From: Gammaproteobacteria bacterium
GTDB lineage: Bacteria; Pseudomonadota; Gammaproteobacteria; Arenicellales; Poriferihabitantaceae
DNA: 64,000 nucleotides
Direction: 5' to 3'
Assembly (NCBI GenBank): GCA_022822625.1
Contig: JAJEAV010000005.1
Location: 73,965 to 137,964 of the forward strand
How positions within the stretch are numbered: position 1 is the first letter of the stretch; every line of letters begins with the position of its first letter. The notes below the pieces were generated by a model, which was not told where the DNA came from, did not search any database, and worked only from the letters and a program-made list of their open reading frames with translations. This document shows positions 29,395 to 39,843 of the stretch, piece by piece. A program made the translations under genes and the position numbers.

Positions 29395-31223
29395 AAATGT
29401 TTAAAGGCGATTTTATTGAAAACCTGCCCAAGATTTACGGCACATATACTGGGGGATTCCTCCTGTTTGTCATCTTGATGGCAATCCTTGAGCAGATGGG
29501 AGTAGGTGCTGATGCTATTGGCATCCTATTCGTAGCTTTCACGGTATTTATTTATGCGGCGATAGGCTGGCTGTCCAGAACCATGGAGGTTGGCGCCTAT
29601 TATGTGGCAGGCAGACAGGTGCCTACCGTATTCAACGGAATGGCGACCGCAGCGGACTGGATGTCGGGAGCATCGTTTGTTGCCATGGCCGGCGGCATCT
29701 ACTTCGGTGGTCATGGTTATCTGGCTTTCGTGGTTGGCTGGACTGGAGGCTACATCCTTGTTGCTTCCCTGATGGCCCCATATCTGCGCAAGTTTGGTTG
29801 TTACACGGTTCCCGATTTCATCGGAACTCGCTATGGTGGAAAGGTCAGTCGTTTTTGTGCAGTAGTCATTCTGGTTGTGGCTTCATTTACTTATGTGACA
29901 GCCCAGATCAATGCAACCGGTACCATCGCAGCTCGAGCCCTGCAGATTCCGTTTGAAGTCGGGGTCTGGTTCGGACTGTTGGGTATTTTGCTATGCTCGA
30001 TGCTGGGAGGCATGCGTGCGGTTACCTGGACACAGGTTGCCCAGTACATCGTGCTGATCATCGCTTATCTTGTGCCGGTGTTCTGGATGTCAAACAAGCA
30101 GGGTTTTGGCTTGATTCCCCAGTTGGTCTATGGCGATGCCGTTTCCCGAATTACCGAACTCGAGCAATTGCATGGCTTGGGCACGCTTGAAGCAGTAAGC
30201 GGTGCGGCAGGAGGTCTGAAGGCCTTGACCGTTCCTTATGCTGCAGCTGGTGAAGGTGCGCTCGCTAGCTGGAAGTTTGTGACATTGGTATTGTGCATGA
30301 TGGCGGGCACAGCTTCCCTACCCCACATTCTGATGCGTTATTTCACGACGCCTTCCGTCAAGGCTGCGCGTCAATCTGTTGCATGGTCGTTGTTCTTTAT
30401 CTTCTTGCTGTACAGCACGGCTCCTGCACTTGCAACCTTCGTGAAATTGCAGATTCTGGATCCAACTCTGGCAACCAGTCTTATCGGCAAGACCATCACG
30501 GAAGTCAATGCTCTGGAATGGGTTCAAAAATGGAGCAATGTTGGATTCCTGCAGATTATCGATGCCAATGGCGATGGGGTTCTACAGTTGAACGAGTTCT
30601 TCATGCGCGGGGATATCGTGGTACTCGCAACCCCCGAGATTGCAGGGTTGCCCTACGTTATTTCGGGTCTGGTTGCAGCGGGCGGCATGGCGGCTGCGAT
30701 GTCAACGGCAGATGGCCTGCTTCTGGCTATTGCGAACGCTCTTTCGCATGACTTGTACTACAAGATCATTGATCCGAATGCAGAAACAAGGAAACGTCTT
30801 CTGGTTGCCCGTGCCTTGTTGCTGGCCATCGGTGCGGCAGGTGCATTTGTTGCAAGCTTGAAACTGACCAGCATCCTGGGTGCGGTGGCATGGGCGTTTG
30901 ATTTTGCCTGTTCTGGACTGCTGTTCCCGATCGTACTGGGTATCTGGTGGAAACGAGCGAATCGTCAAGGCGCAATAGCCGGTATGATTGGTGGATTCGT
31001 GGCTGGAACATGGTACCTGTACATGGTCAGGTTCGCTGGAATGGATCCATGGATTGGCATCGACCATCTGCGATTCGGCATAATCGGAATGCCTGTTAGC
31101 CTGGTTTGCATGATTGTTGTCTCTCTGATGACTCCAGAACCAGATGCGGAAATCCAGGCTATGGTAGACGATACCCGTGTACCCTCTGGCAAGACTGTAA
31201 TTGAAGCTCAGACTGCGAAGTAA
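29391..31223 (+). CDS. Sodium/solute symporter large subunit (VC_2705-like, acetate/organic-acid permease family)
   Basis: 610 aa polytopic; 'YYVAGRQVPTVFNGMATAADWMSGASFVAMAG', 'ALSHDLYYKII'; includes EF-hand-like loop DANGDGVLQLNE. Confidence 0.9.
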   Translation: MKMFKGDFIENLPKIYGTYTGGFLLFVILMAILEQMGVGADAIGILFVAFTVFIYAAIGWLSRTMEVGAYYVAGRQVPTVFNGMATAADWMSGASFVAMAGGIYFGGHGYLAFVVGWTGGYILVASLMAPYLRKFGCYTVPDFIGTRYGGKVSRFCAVVILVVASFTYVTAQINATGTIAARALQIPFEVGVWFGLLGILLCSMLGGMRAVTWTQVAQYIVLIIAYLVPVFWMSNKQGFGLIPQLVYGDAVSRITELEQLHGLGTLEAVSGAAGGLKALTVPYAAAGEGALASWKFVTLVLCMMAGTASLPHILMRYFTTPSVKAARQSVAWSLFFIFLLYSTAPALATFVKLQILDPTLATSLIGKTITEVNALEWVQKWSNVGFLQIIDANGDGVLQLNEFFMRGDIVVLATPEIAGLPYVISGLVAAGGMAAAMSTADGLLLAIANALSHDLYYKIIDPNAETRKRLLVARALLLAIGAAGAFVASLKLTSILGAVAWAFDFACSGLLFPIVLGIWWKRANRQGAIAGMIGGFVAGTWYLYMVRFAGMDPWIGIDHLRFGIIGMPVSLVCMIVVSLMTPEPDAEIQAMVDDTRVPSGKTVIEAQTAK

Positions 31224-31244
31224 AGCCCGAGTTTCAATGTTTGC

Positions 31245-31273
31245 AAAACCGGGGGCTTGCCCCCGGTTTTTTT
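31245..31273 (+). terminator. Rho-independent terminator after symporter operon
   Basis: AAAACCGGGGG-CTTG-CCCCCGGTTTTTTT: GC-rich perfect stem followed by a T-run, about 20 nt after the stop codon. Confidence 0.95.
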
Positions 31274-31497
31274 CTATCATGAGACATGGTGTACAGCTCC
31301 TTGCCTCTGGGGCTTCCCCAAACTGCCCGCTTGCTCGATTCAATGATTGGCTGTTATGACGGTTTGTTGGAAGCTTGTCCTTGTTAGACAAGACTTCTCT
31401 TACCTTCAACCACTGATTTTCGATATACTCGCTTCACAAATTAAGGATATTCATCCTATTCGCCCATCAATCGCCTCCCAATTCTTAATCGTTCATC

Positions 31498-31851
31498 ATG
31501 TATGCAGAATTTCCAGTTTGGCTGCTGACCTTTGATTACATCATGGGAATGATCATGTGGACCCTGATCGGGCGCTTCGGGATGGGGATATTTCTACCCC
31601 ATGACAGCAAGTTCTTCTTCATGCGTGTCTTTGTCAAATACACGGACCCGCTGATTCGATTGTTCAAGCCGATTACACCGGGTTTTCTGGTACAGGGACT
31701 GATACCTCTGTATGTAGCCTGGTTTTTCTACATGATCCGGTTTTATCTGATGCCATGGATACTGGGATATTCAGTCATGGGCATGTTGTCATTTCCTCTT
31801 GAGACAGAGTTTGCGCGTAGCGTAGCATCCTTTATCGAGTTACTACTCTGA
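31498..31851 (+). CDS. Small predicted membrane protein, unknown function
   Basis: 117 aa; hydrophobic segments 'YIMGMIMWTLIGRFGMGIFL' and 'FLVQGLIPLYVAWFFYMIRFYLMPWILGYSVMG'. Confidence 0.65.
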   Translation: MYAEFPVWLLTFDYIMGMIMWTLIGRFGMGIFLPHDSKFFFMRVFVKYTDPLIRLFKPITPGFLVQGLIPLYVAWFFYMIRFYLMPWILGYSVMGMLSFPLETEFARSVASFIELLL

Positions 31852-31932
31852 TCAATTCGGCCTGCTCCTGGTTCTTTCAGTGCTATTGATTGACGATCTC
31901 CCTGATGAGATTCTGGATTGTCAGTCCGAAAA

Positions 31933-32370
31933 ATGATGGAGCTTGCTGGCTTATTTCTCGGTTCTGTACTCGCCTCCACACTTGCTCCGTTCGGTGTGGA
32001 ATTACTGCTTTATTACCTGTATGAGTCGAATAAATATTCTGTACTTGTCTTGTTGAGCGTTGCAACAGCCGGCAATACGGCAGGAGGCTGCCTTATGTTC
32101 CTGCTCGGGTGGCTACTCAAGCAGGGACTATCGAAAACATCCTGGCACCAGAGACTTCAGCAGAGACTGAAACTTGAAGACCGAGCACTGGACCGGGTAG
32201 GGAAATGGGGACCGGTAGCGTTGTTGTTTTCCTGGATGCCGGGGGTAGGTGATCCTCTCTGCCTGGCGGCTGGTTATCTGAGATTACCGGCAGTGTTATG
32301 CTCGCTGATGATTTTTCTTGGCAAGCTAGGTAGATATATGGTGTTGCTGTGGATTTTCAGTCAGGTATAG
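31933..32370 (+). CDS. YqaA/DedA-like small membrane protein
   Basis: 'LAGLFLGSVLASTLAPFGVELLLYYLYE', 'ATAGNTAGGCLMFLLGWLL', 'SWMPGVGDPLCLAAGYLRL'. Confidence 0.8.
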   Translation: MMELAGLFLGSVLASTLAPFGVELLLYYLYESNKYSVLVLLSVATAGNTAGGCLMFLLGWLLKQGLSKTSWHQRLQQRLKLEDRALDRVGKWGPVALLFSWMPGVGDPLCLAAGYLRLPAVLCSLMIFLGKLGRYMVLLWIFSQV

Positions 32371-32386
32371 ATTCAACAGCGTACGA

Positions 32387-33355
32387 CTAGCTCAGAGTTC
32401 CGCCGCAACTGCTGCCGGCACCAGCAGTGCAACCATAACAATGTTTACCAATCCGAATCAGATTGTCAGTTAAATTGCCGGCCTGAAGTTCCCACAGCTT
32501 GGTGGGTTTTCCTCTTCCGAGGTGCATGTTCATCATCTGATTGAAATCACAATCATAGATATATCCCTGCCAGTCGACGCTGATCAGATGTCGACACATC
32601 AGGTTTTCAACGGTAAGAGGATTGAAGTTCTCGACCAGAAGCTGCTGATAGTCTTCCAGTTGATTGGTTCTCTTCAGAAAATGACGAAATCGCTTGACTG
32701 GCAGGTTGGTGAGTGCCAGAAGCCGATTGAATACAATATTGAAATCCTCGGAAAGTGCTTGCTTGTAATCGGCTTCAAGCGATGACTGATCGGGTGGCAG
32801 ATAGGGTCCAATGGGATTATAGACAAGATCAAGTGTTAGTTCAGGGTCGATTCCATAGCCCTGTTGATTGAAATTCAACAGCCCTCGAATACTTTTGTCA
32901 AACACGCCCTTGCCGCGCTGTTGATCAACATTCTTGCGACTGTAGCAGGGTAGTGAACAAACCAGGCGAATCCTTCTTTCGGCATACCAACTCGCGAGAT
33001 CTTCCTGCCCTTCTTCAAACTGGACCGTGATATTGCATCGGCTCGTAATCGTAATATTGCGGGATTTCAGGGCATCACAAAAAATTCGAAAACAGGGATT
33101 CAGTTCGGGTGCGCCACCGGTGATATCGACTGAGTCGATATGGTTGTCGTCAATCCACTCGAGTATGCGTTGCATAGTCTCCCAGGTCATTAGCTCGGTT
33201 CGTTTTGGGCCGGCTTCTACATGGCAGTGCTCACAGGCCTGATTGCATAAATAGCCGGTATTGATTTGCAGTTCGGAGAGTCTTGCCCGACGCAGAGGCG
33301 GACACCCATGATCCTTTAGTGTTTGTGTAAAGTCGTGTCTAACCTTGATATCCAT
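32387..33355 (-). CDS. arsS: ArsS-like radical SAM protein (arsenosugar biosynthesis family)
   Basis: Radical SAM 'CNQACEHCHVEAGPKR', 'VDITGGAPELNP', C-terminal 'HCYGCTAGAGSSCGG' (DUF3641-type). Confidence 0.85.
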   Translation of the reverse strand: MDIKVRHDFTQTLKDHGCPPLRRARLSELQINTGYLCNQACEHCHVEAGPKRTELMTWETMQRILEWIDDNHIDSVDITGGAPELNPCFRIFCDALKSRNITITSRCNITVQFEEGQEDLASWYAERRIRLVCSLPCYSRKNVDQQRGKGVFDKSIRGLLNFNQQGYGIDPELTLDLVYNPIGPYLPPDQSSLEADYKQALSEDFNIVFNRLLALTNLPVKRFRHFLKRTNQLEDYQQLLVENFNPLTVENLMCRHLISVDWQGYIYDCDFNQMMNMHLGRGKPTKLWELQAGNLTDNLIRIGKHCYGCTAGAGSSCGGTLS

Positions 33356-33537
33356 GGGTCATTCCTTGGTTGAGAGTGGTTTTGGTGTTTGGGAGTTGCA
33401 AGTGCCAATTTGAGAAATTATACCCCTTCATCCATTGTTTTTACTGCCGATTTGGGGACAACCTCATACGCAATGCCTGTGGCATGTGGACCTTCATCCG
33501 GAGACAGGGGTGTGCTGTACTTTGGATCTGACTGTAG

Positions 33538-34170
33538 TCAAATGAATTTGAATGCGCTTTTGCAGAGATCATTGATCATGCACGACTCGCATTTCGGCTT
33601 GCGTGCCACACATACGTATCGTCCATGCAGAATTAGCCAGTGATGAGCGTCTTTCCTGAATTGATCTGGAACTCGCTTCATCAGTTTGCTCTCAACCTCA
33701 TCAACATTCTTTCCCGGGGCGATCCCGGTTCGATTTGCGACTCTGAAGATATGAGTGTCAACCGCAATCACGGGTTCCCCAAATGCCGTGTTCAGGATAA
33801 CGTTGGCAGTTTTTCTGCCCACTCCTGGCAATGCCTCAAGTTCTGTACGGGTTCGGGGGACTTCCCCGTCATGCTTTTCAAGCAGTATTGCACAGGTTTT
33901 CAGGATGTTGTTTGCCTTGGTATTGAACAATCCGATATTTCGAATGTACTCCCTTAGTTCGTCTAGGCCGAGTGCAAGGATTGCCGAAGGGGTATTGGCG
34001 ATTTGAAACAGGTTGCCGGTGGCCTTGTTCACGGAGATATCGGTTGCCTGGGCAGACAGAATCACCGAGATCAACAATTCAAATTCGGAGTGATACTCAA
34101 GTTCAGTAGTTGGGTCAGGATTGTTCTTAGCCAGTCTGGCGAAGACTTCAGAAATTGCAGCAGATTTCAT
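33538..34170 (-). CDS. nth: Endonuclease III
   Basis: '[21 protein letters not shown]', '[36 protein letters not shown]', 4Fe-4S '[17 protein letters not shown]'. Confidence 0.95.
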   Translation of the reverse strand: MKSAAISEVFARLAKNNPDPTTELEYHSEFELLISVILSAQATDISVNKATGNLFQIANTPSAILALGLDELREYIRNIGLFNTKANNILKTCAILLEKHDGEVPRTRTELEALPGVGRKTANVILNTAFGEPVIAVDTHIFRVANRTGIAPGKNVDEVESKLMKRVPDQFRKDAHHWLILHGRYVCVARKPKCESCMINDLCKSAFKFI

Positions 34171-34790
34171 GAAACACTGTTACGTTCGGATTTTTTGCGC
34201 TTAACGGCCGCCTGAATTTCTCGTTGAAGTCTTTTTCGACCGATCGGTGTCATATCTGATGATTGTTCCGAGGCATGTTTCTTTCCCCTGTCAAGTTTAT
34301 GGTGAACATCAATACGGGCTCGAGTTACCTGTTCCCTGGTGAAGTCTGGCCAAAGACTGGGAGATCCCTTGATACTCTTTGCAGGCAAGAGTTCAATGCA
34401 ATCGGTCGGACAGACAGGGACGCAGAGCCTGCATCCTGTGCATTGTTGGGCAATCACCGTATGCATCAGTTTATCAGCGCCGACAATACAATCCACCGGA
34501 CAGGCCTTGATGCACAGTTTGCAACCGATACAATCGGTTTCACGGATCAATGCTACCTGTTTTTCATCATGAATGCCATGCTCTTCATTGGGGGGAATCT
34601 CAGGGCGACCCAGTAATTCCGCCAAGGCAGAGATTGTTATAGTGCGTCCAGGTGGACACTGGTTGATTTCCGCGTTTCCGTGAGATATTGCCTCTGCATA
34701 TTCCCAACAGCGTGGATAGCCGCAAAGTGTACATTGCATTTGCGGCAAGCATTGGTCAATCTGATCTATGGAAACTGCTGAATCAGTCAA
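34167..34790 (-). CDS. RnfB/RsxB-like ferredoxin-type electron transport protein
   Basis: N-terminal '[16 protein letters not shown]' cluster plus two 4Fe-4S motifs '[16 protein letters not shown]', '[16 protein letters not shown]'. Confidence 0.88.
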   Translation of the reverse strand: MTDSAVSIDQIDQCLPQMQCTLCGYPRCWEYAEAISHGNAEINQCPPGRTITISALAELLGRPEIPPNEEHGIHDEKQVALIRETDCIGCKLCIKACPVDCIVGADKLMHTVIAQQCTGCRLCVPVCPTDCIELLPAKSIKGSPSLWPDFTREQVTRARIDVHHKLDRGKKHASEQSSDMTPIGRKRLQREIQAAVKRKKSERNSVS

Positions 34791-35059
34791 TTCTCAATTG
34801 TAAGGATTTGTTGCCGAACAAATGTCGGTCAGGTTACGGTTAACAGAGGGTGGGTGCCCGGTTCTTTCACGGTAAATCGGTTGTCTTGGTAAATTGGTGA
34901 TAAAATCAAGATGATAACTGCCCCAATTCCGGTTTTCGACAAAAACAGCCTGGATTTTCCGTGGTTTCACGGCATTTTTGACTCTGGAAGCGATATGGGA
35001 TTTCTTATTATCCATAAAGTGGATTATATCTGCTGACTCAATAAGAACACCAAGCATTC

Positions 35060-36361
35060 ATGTACTCCGATTCTATCTATCAGACAAAATTCGAGAAGAT
35101 TGTAGAGCATTCATCGTTTCATTTGCTGAATGAGCAGGCACAGGACTTTGTTCGCAACAAGGCTTACGAGATGCGCTTTACACAACAGGAATTGTGCAAG
35201 GTGAGCGATATGGCACTTGATCGACTGCGGTGGAAGGAAGCCTGTATTTCAGCCGATTGGCCCAAGGTTCCTCTACACCCTGAGCCGATACGAAATAAAA
35301 AAAGGGTGCTTTCAAGAATCCAGACTATCCACGAAGAGCTGAAGAGTAGAACCAAGTCCTATCGGAATTTCACTGTCAATGACAAGCCATTGACAGTGAA
35401 GCCAAAACTGGTTAATCGGACCGGGAAGGAATTGGGACTGGGTAGATGTCCGGTGGCTTCAGAAAGAACCCGTTGCTGCAACCTGATGACCCTTGATGCG
35501 GTCCAACAGTGCGGATTTGACTGCAGTTATTGCAGTATCCAGTCATTTTACCATGGAGACCAGGTGGCATTTGACCCGGATTTTGCATCCAAGCTGCAAA
35601 AGCTGAAGTTCAGGGAAGATCAGCTTTACCACATTGGAACGGGACAGTCATCCGATTCACTGATGTGGGGAAACCACCAGGGGGTACTCGAGTCTCTTTG
35701 TGAGTTTGCCGAACAGAATCCAAATGTCCTGCTCGAGTTCAAGACCAAGTCCAGAAATATCGGATGGTTGCTGGATAATCCGGTTCCGAAAAATGTAATC
35801 TGTACCTGGTCGTTAAATACCCAGGCGATTATTGATCATGAGGAGCATTTAACAGCCAGTATGGAGCAACGTCTGGATGCTGCACATGCAATCGCCAGGA
35901 AAGGGACTCTGGTGGGGTTTCATTTTCATCCGATTGTTCATTATTCGGACTGGGAATCGGACTATACAGACCTTGGGCATACTCTGGTACAGCGCTTTGA
36001 TCCGGGTCAGGTCGCCATGGTTTCATTGGGAACCCTGACCTATACCCGATCGGTTATGAAAACCATTCGAAAACGAAACCTGAAGAGCAAGATCCTGCAA
36101 ATGCCACTTGAAGAATGTGCAGGAAAACTATCCTATCCCGAGCATGTCAAGATTGACATGTTCAGTGCTGTATATGGTGCACTGAGCAACTGGCATGGGC
36201 GTGTATTCTTTTATCTTTGCATGGAACCGCATGCTTTGTGGAAGCCGGTATTCGGTTATCAATATGACAGAAATCAGGATTTTGAAGATGCGATGAAGAA
36301 TGCCTATTTTGAAAAGGTACAATCAAGCATTGGTCTGGAGAGGAACAATGGGCAAGGATAA
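35060..36361 (+). CDS. Spore photoproduct lyase-like (SPL family) radical SAM protein
   Basis: CxxxCxxC motif 'CGFDCSYCSIQSFYHGD', 'LLEFKTKSRNIGWLLDNPVPKNVICTWSLN', 'GFHFHPIVHYSDWESDY'. Confidence 0.82.
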   Translation: MYSDSIYQTKFEKIVEHSSFHLLNEQAQDFVRNKAYEMRFTQQELCKVSDMALDRLRWKEACISADWPKVPLHPEPIRNKKRVLSRIQTIHEELKSRTKSYRNFTVNDKPLTVKPKLVNRTGKELGLGRCPVASERTRCCNLMTLDAVQQCGFDCSYCSIQSFYHGDQVAFDPDFASKLQKLKFREDQLYHIGTGQSSDSLMWGNHQGVLESLCEFAEQNPNVLLEFKTKSRNIGWLLDNPVPKNVICTWSLNTQAIIDHEEHLTASMEQRLDAAHAIARKGTLVGFHFHPIVHYSDWESDYTDLGHTLVQRFDPGQVAMVSLGTLTYTRSVMKTIRKRNLKSKILQMPLEECAGKLSYPEHVKIDMFSAVYGALSNWHGRVFFYLCMEPHALWKPVFGYQYDRNQDFEDAMKNAYFEKVQSSIGLERNNGQG

Positions 36362-37970
36362 TCATGGGTTAACGGGCGTTGGCTTGCTGCATAGCGCCGC
36401 ACACAACAAGTCGACCGCATTCACTGAACAGGAGCGTGACCAGTATGGTTTGCGTGGTCTCCTGCCTCCAGCTGTTGGCACCATGAAGACCCAGATCCAA
36501 CGAGTACTTGCAAACATGCGCCGCAAGGAAAGCGACATTGAGAAATATATTTTTCTATCCATGCTGCAGGATCGTAACGAGCGATTGTTCTTCAGATTGA
36601 TCATAGACAATTTTCAGGAACTGCTGCCAATTGTCTATACCCCGACCGTAGGGCAGGCATGTCGTGAATTTGCCAGTATATTCCGTACCGAAAAAGGGTT
36701 TTACATTACCGCCCGGGACCGGGGCCGAATCCGCAAGATTCTTGACAACTGGCCTAACCGTGATGTGCGAATTATCGTGATTACGGATGGTGGGCGAATT
36801 CTGGGACTGGGTGATCTTGGGGCCAATGGAATGGGCATTCCGCTTGGCAAGCTCGGTTTGTATTGCGCTTGTGCTGGAATTTCTCCGGATCAGACATTGC
36901 CGGTGATGCTTGATGTTGGTACGAACAACGAAAAGCTGATTGAAGACCCGATCTATCTTGGGTTGCGGCAGCCACGATTACAGGGCGATGAATATTTCAC
37001 TCTTATGGATGAATTCGTTGAGGCGGCCCAGGATGCATTTCCCGGCGTGCTGATTCAGTTTGAAGACTTCACTGCCGATAATGCATTTTCTCACTTGAAT
37101 GCCTATCGCGAGAAGGTCTTATGTTTTAACGATGATATTCAGGGAACAGCGTCCGTAGTATTAGCCGGTATATATGCCTCGACCCGATTTTCAGGGGTTC
37201 GTTTTCGAGATCTCAAATTCCTGTTCCTGGGGGCTGGGTCGGCAGCCACCGGGATGGGCAATCTGATTGTTGAAGCCCTGATTGAAAGTGGGCTTGGTGA
37301 AGATGAAGCCGTCCGGAGACTGTGGTTTTTCAATCGGAAGGGGCTGGTTCGCAAGGGGCAGCCCAATTTGCCGGATTACATCCAACGCTATGCACACGAT
37401 GTGGAAGAGTGCGAACTACTGGAAGCGATTCATATCCATCGTCCGGATATACTGATTGGAGCAACGGGTACGCCGGCAACCTTCACCCCGGAGCTGATCC
37501 AGAAAATGGCATCAATCAAGTCGAGGCCGGGTATTTTTGCGTTGTCAAATCCAACCAGTCGGGCTGAATGTACGGCTGAAGAAGCCTATCACTGGACTGA
37601 TGGCCGGGCAATTTTTGCAAGCGGAAGCCCATTTGATGACGTCATTCATAATGGAAGGTTAATCAGGCCGGGGCAGGGGAACAATGCCTATATTTTCCCA
37701 GGTGTTGGCCTCGGTGCGATTGTCTGCAAGGCAAGATTCATTCCGGATGACATGTTCCTGATTGCTGCCAAGGTACTTGCAGAATCTCTGACCGATGAGG
37801 ATATTGAGCATTGCTCCGTCTATCCCAGAGTGGAAAAAATTCGACGTGTTTCACTCAATATAGCGACAGCGGTTGCGACCTATGCCTGGAACAAGGGCAT
37901 TGCCCAATTATCTCGCCCTGATAATATCGAAAGTCATATTGAGGAATTTATGTACGACCCGACATACTAG
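36348..37970 (+). CDS. maeA: NAD-dependent malic enzyme
   Basis: 'RDRNERLFFRLIIDNFQELLPIVYTPTVGQAC'-type motif, 'VITDGGRILGLGDLGANGMGIPLGKL', 'CFNDDIQGTASVVLAGI'. Start at 36348 rather than 36300. Confidence 0.95.
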   Translation: MGKDNHGLTGVGLLHSAAHNKSTAFTEQERDQYGLRGLLPPAVGTMKTQIQRVLANMRRKESDIEKYIFLSMLQDRNERLFFRLIIDNFQELLPIVYTPTVGQACREFASIFRTEKGFYITARDRGRIRKILDNWPNRDVRIIVITDGGRILGLGDLGANGMGIPLGKLGLYCACAGISPDQTLPVMLDVGTNNEKLIEDPIYLGLRQPRLQGDEYFTLMDEFVEAAQDAFPGVLIQFEDFTADNAFSHLNAYREKVLCFNDDIQGTASVVLAGIYASTRFSGVRFRDLKFLFLGAGSAATGMGNLIVEALIESGLGEDEAVRRLWFFNRKGLVRKGQPNLPDYIQRYAHDVEECELLEAIHIHRPDILIGATGTPATFTPELIQKMASIKSRPGIFALSNPTSRAECTAEEAYHWTDGRAIFASGSPFDDVIHNGRLIRPGQGNNAYIFPGVGLGAIVCKARFIPDDMFLIAAKVLAESLTDEDIEHCSVYPRVEKIRRVSLNIATAVATYAWNKGIAQLSRPDNIESHIEEFMYDPTY

Positions 37971-37983
37971 AATCCGGTTTTGT

Positions 37984-38028
37984 GAAGCAGGAACGGTCAA
38001 GCAGTCTAGAGAACCCCCGTTCTGCTTC
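37984..38028 (+). terminator. Possible terminator hairpin downstream of maeA
   Basis: GAAGCA(G)GAACGG ... CCGTTCTGCTTC, 12-bp stem with one bulge and about 20-nt loop; weak T-tract. Confidence 0.4.
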
Positions 38029-38099
38029 TGATTCATTTCCTTATCCGAGTACAATCACTCGGTTTGTCCCCTCTAAATCGGCATGCTGCCATCGTATTC

Positions 38100-39827
38100 A
38101 TGAAAGATAAAGTGCGTGAACTCGTCCATCAAGCCCTTGCAAATCTGCAGCCGCAAGGTGTGGTTACTCCTGAGAGTATCGTCATTGAGAGGCCGCGCAG
38201 TGGATTGCATGGTGATTTCACAACCAATATAGCAATGCAACTGGCTTCGAAACAGAAGGTTTCACCGAGAGAGTATGCACAGAGCATTGTCGATTCCATG
38301 CCCGACTGTGAAATTCTGGAGCGCTGTGAAATTGCCGGGCCTGGGTTCATCAATTTTTACCTGCATTCAGAGGCCTATCTGGACCTGATCGATGAAATCC
38401 GGGAGGCAGGTCCTGATTACGGCAGATCTCGACTCGAGAATAGGCCGAGTGTGCTGGTAGAGTTTGTCTCAAGCAATCCAACCGGGCCCCTGCATGTGGG
38501 GCATGGGCGTGGTGCGGCATATGGCGATGCCCTGGCTAGGGTCATGTCGTATGCTGGTTATGAGGTCGAGAAGGAGTATTATGTAAATGATGCCGGGCGC
38601 CAGATGGATATCCTGACCGTAAGTATCTGGGTCCGCTATCTGGAAGAACTGGGACTCGTGCACGAATTCCCCAGCCGGGGATATCAGGGGGGCTATGTCA
38701 GAAATATTGCAAAACGCCTTCTTGAGGAGCATGAAAAGAGATTTGCCGTGCATGCTGAAACATTGTTTCTGGATTTGCCAGGGCATGATGAAGAAAACAT
38801 TGACGAATTGATCAAACGTGCCAGGAACGAACTGGGGGCTGACTATCAGATCCTATTTGACGTAGCCAGTCAATTGATGGTCCAGGACATCAAGCAGGAT
38901 CTTATGGAATTCGGGGTGGTTTTTGATCGATGGTTTCACGAAAGTCAACTCGTACATGACGGAGATATTGAGGCGGCACTGGCATGTCTTGAAGAAAACG
39001 GTTACCTTTATGTGAAAGACGACGCAGTCTGGTTCCGCTCCACCGATTTTGAGGATGACAAGGACCGTGTGGTAGTGAGGGCCAACGGCAGTAAAACCTA
39101 CTTTGCTTCCGATATCGCCTATCACTACAACAAGGCCGAGCGAAACTACGATCAAGTCATCAATATATTTGGCGCTGATCACCACGGATATACGAAACGC
39201 ATAGAGGCATCTTTCCAGGCCTTGGGAAATCCGGCGGATCGACTGGAGTTTTTGATGGTGCAGTTTGCGGTGTTGTACCGGGGTTCCGAGAAGGTATCCA
39301 TGTCAACCCGTGGTGGAGAGTTTGTATCCTTGCGTGAGTTAAGGGAGGAGGTAGGCAATGATGCGGCGCGGTTTTTCTATGTGCTCAGGCGCTCTGATCA
39401 GCATATGGACTTTGATCTTGATCTCGCCAAGTCAGAGAGCGCTGAAAATCCGGTGTTTTACATACAATACGCACATGCACGCATCTCAAGTGTTTTTCAG
39501 CAGGTCAAGGACAAGGGAATGGAAACCCCAGAAAATCGACACCCTACTTATCATCTGCTGATTGAAAAACAAGAGATAGAGTTATTGAAAATCCTCTCTC
39601 AATTCCCGGATACGGTGGCCAATGCCGCGCAAAACCGTACTCCACACCAGGTGGCATATTATTTGCGGGATCTGGCCCAACTGTTTCATGCTTACTACAA
39701 TGGACATCCGTTTTTGTCCAGTGAGAATGAATTGCGCCTGGCCAGATTGGGTTTGATTGATGCAGTCCGGGTAGTGATTGCAAATGGGCTCGGAATTCTC
39801 GGAGTTTCTGCTCCAACAAGCATGTGA
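38100..39827 (+). CDS. argS: Arginyl-tRNA synthetase
   Basis: 'VEFVSSNPTGPLHVGHGRGAAYGDAL', 'YYVNDAGRQMD', 'GSEKVSMSTRGGEFV'. Start at 38100. Confidence 0.96.
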   Translation: MKDKVRELVHQALANLQPQGVVTPESIVIERPRSGLHGDFTTNIAMQLASKQKVSPREYAQSIVDSMPDCEILERCEIAGPGFINFYLHSEAYLDLIDEIREAGPDYGRSRLENRPSVLVEFVSSNPTGPLHVGHGRGAAYGDALARVMSYAGYEVEKEYYVNDAGRQMDILTVSIWVRYLEELGLVHEFPSRGYQGGYVRNIAKRLLEEHEKRFAVHAETLFLDLPGHDEENIDELIKRARNELGADYQILFDVASQLMVQDIKQDLMEFGVVFDRWFHESQLVHDGDIEAALACLEENGYLYVKDDAVWFRSTDFEDDKDRVVVRANGSKTYFASDIAYHYNKAERNYDQVINIFGADHHGYTKRIEASFQALGNPADRLEFLMVQFAVLYRGSEKVSMSTRGGEFVSLRELREEVGNDAARFFYVLRRSDQHMDFDLDLAKSESAENPVFYIQYAHARISSVFQQVKDKGMETPENRHPTYHLLIEKQEIELLKILSQFPDTVANAAQNRTPHQVAYYLRDLAQLFHAYYNGHPFLSSENELRLARLGLIDAVRVVIANGLGILGVSAPTSM

Positions 39828-39843
39828 TTGTACGGCTAACATT

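Noticed and set aside
30702-31409. 235-aa minus-strand ORF opposite the symporter end
   Set aside because: Overlaps the symporter C-terminus and the terminator; no motif.
34794-35057. 87-aa minus-strand ORF upstream of the SPL-like gene
   Set aside because: Occupies the likely promoter region of the divergent gene; no family evidence.
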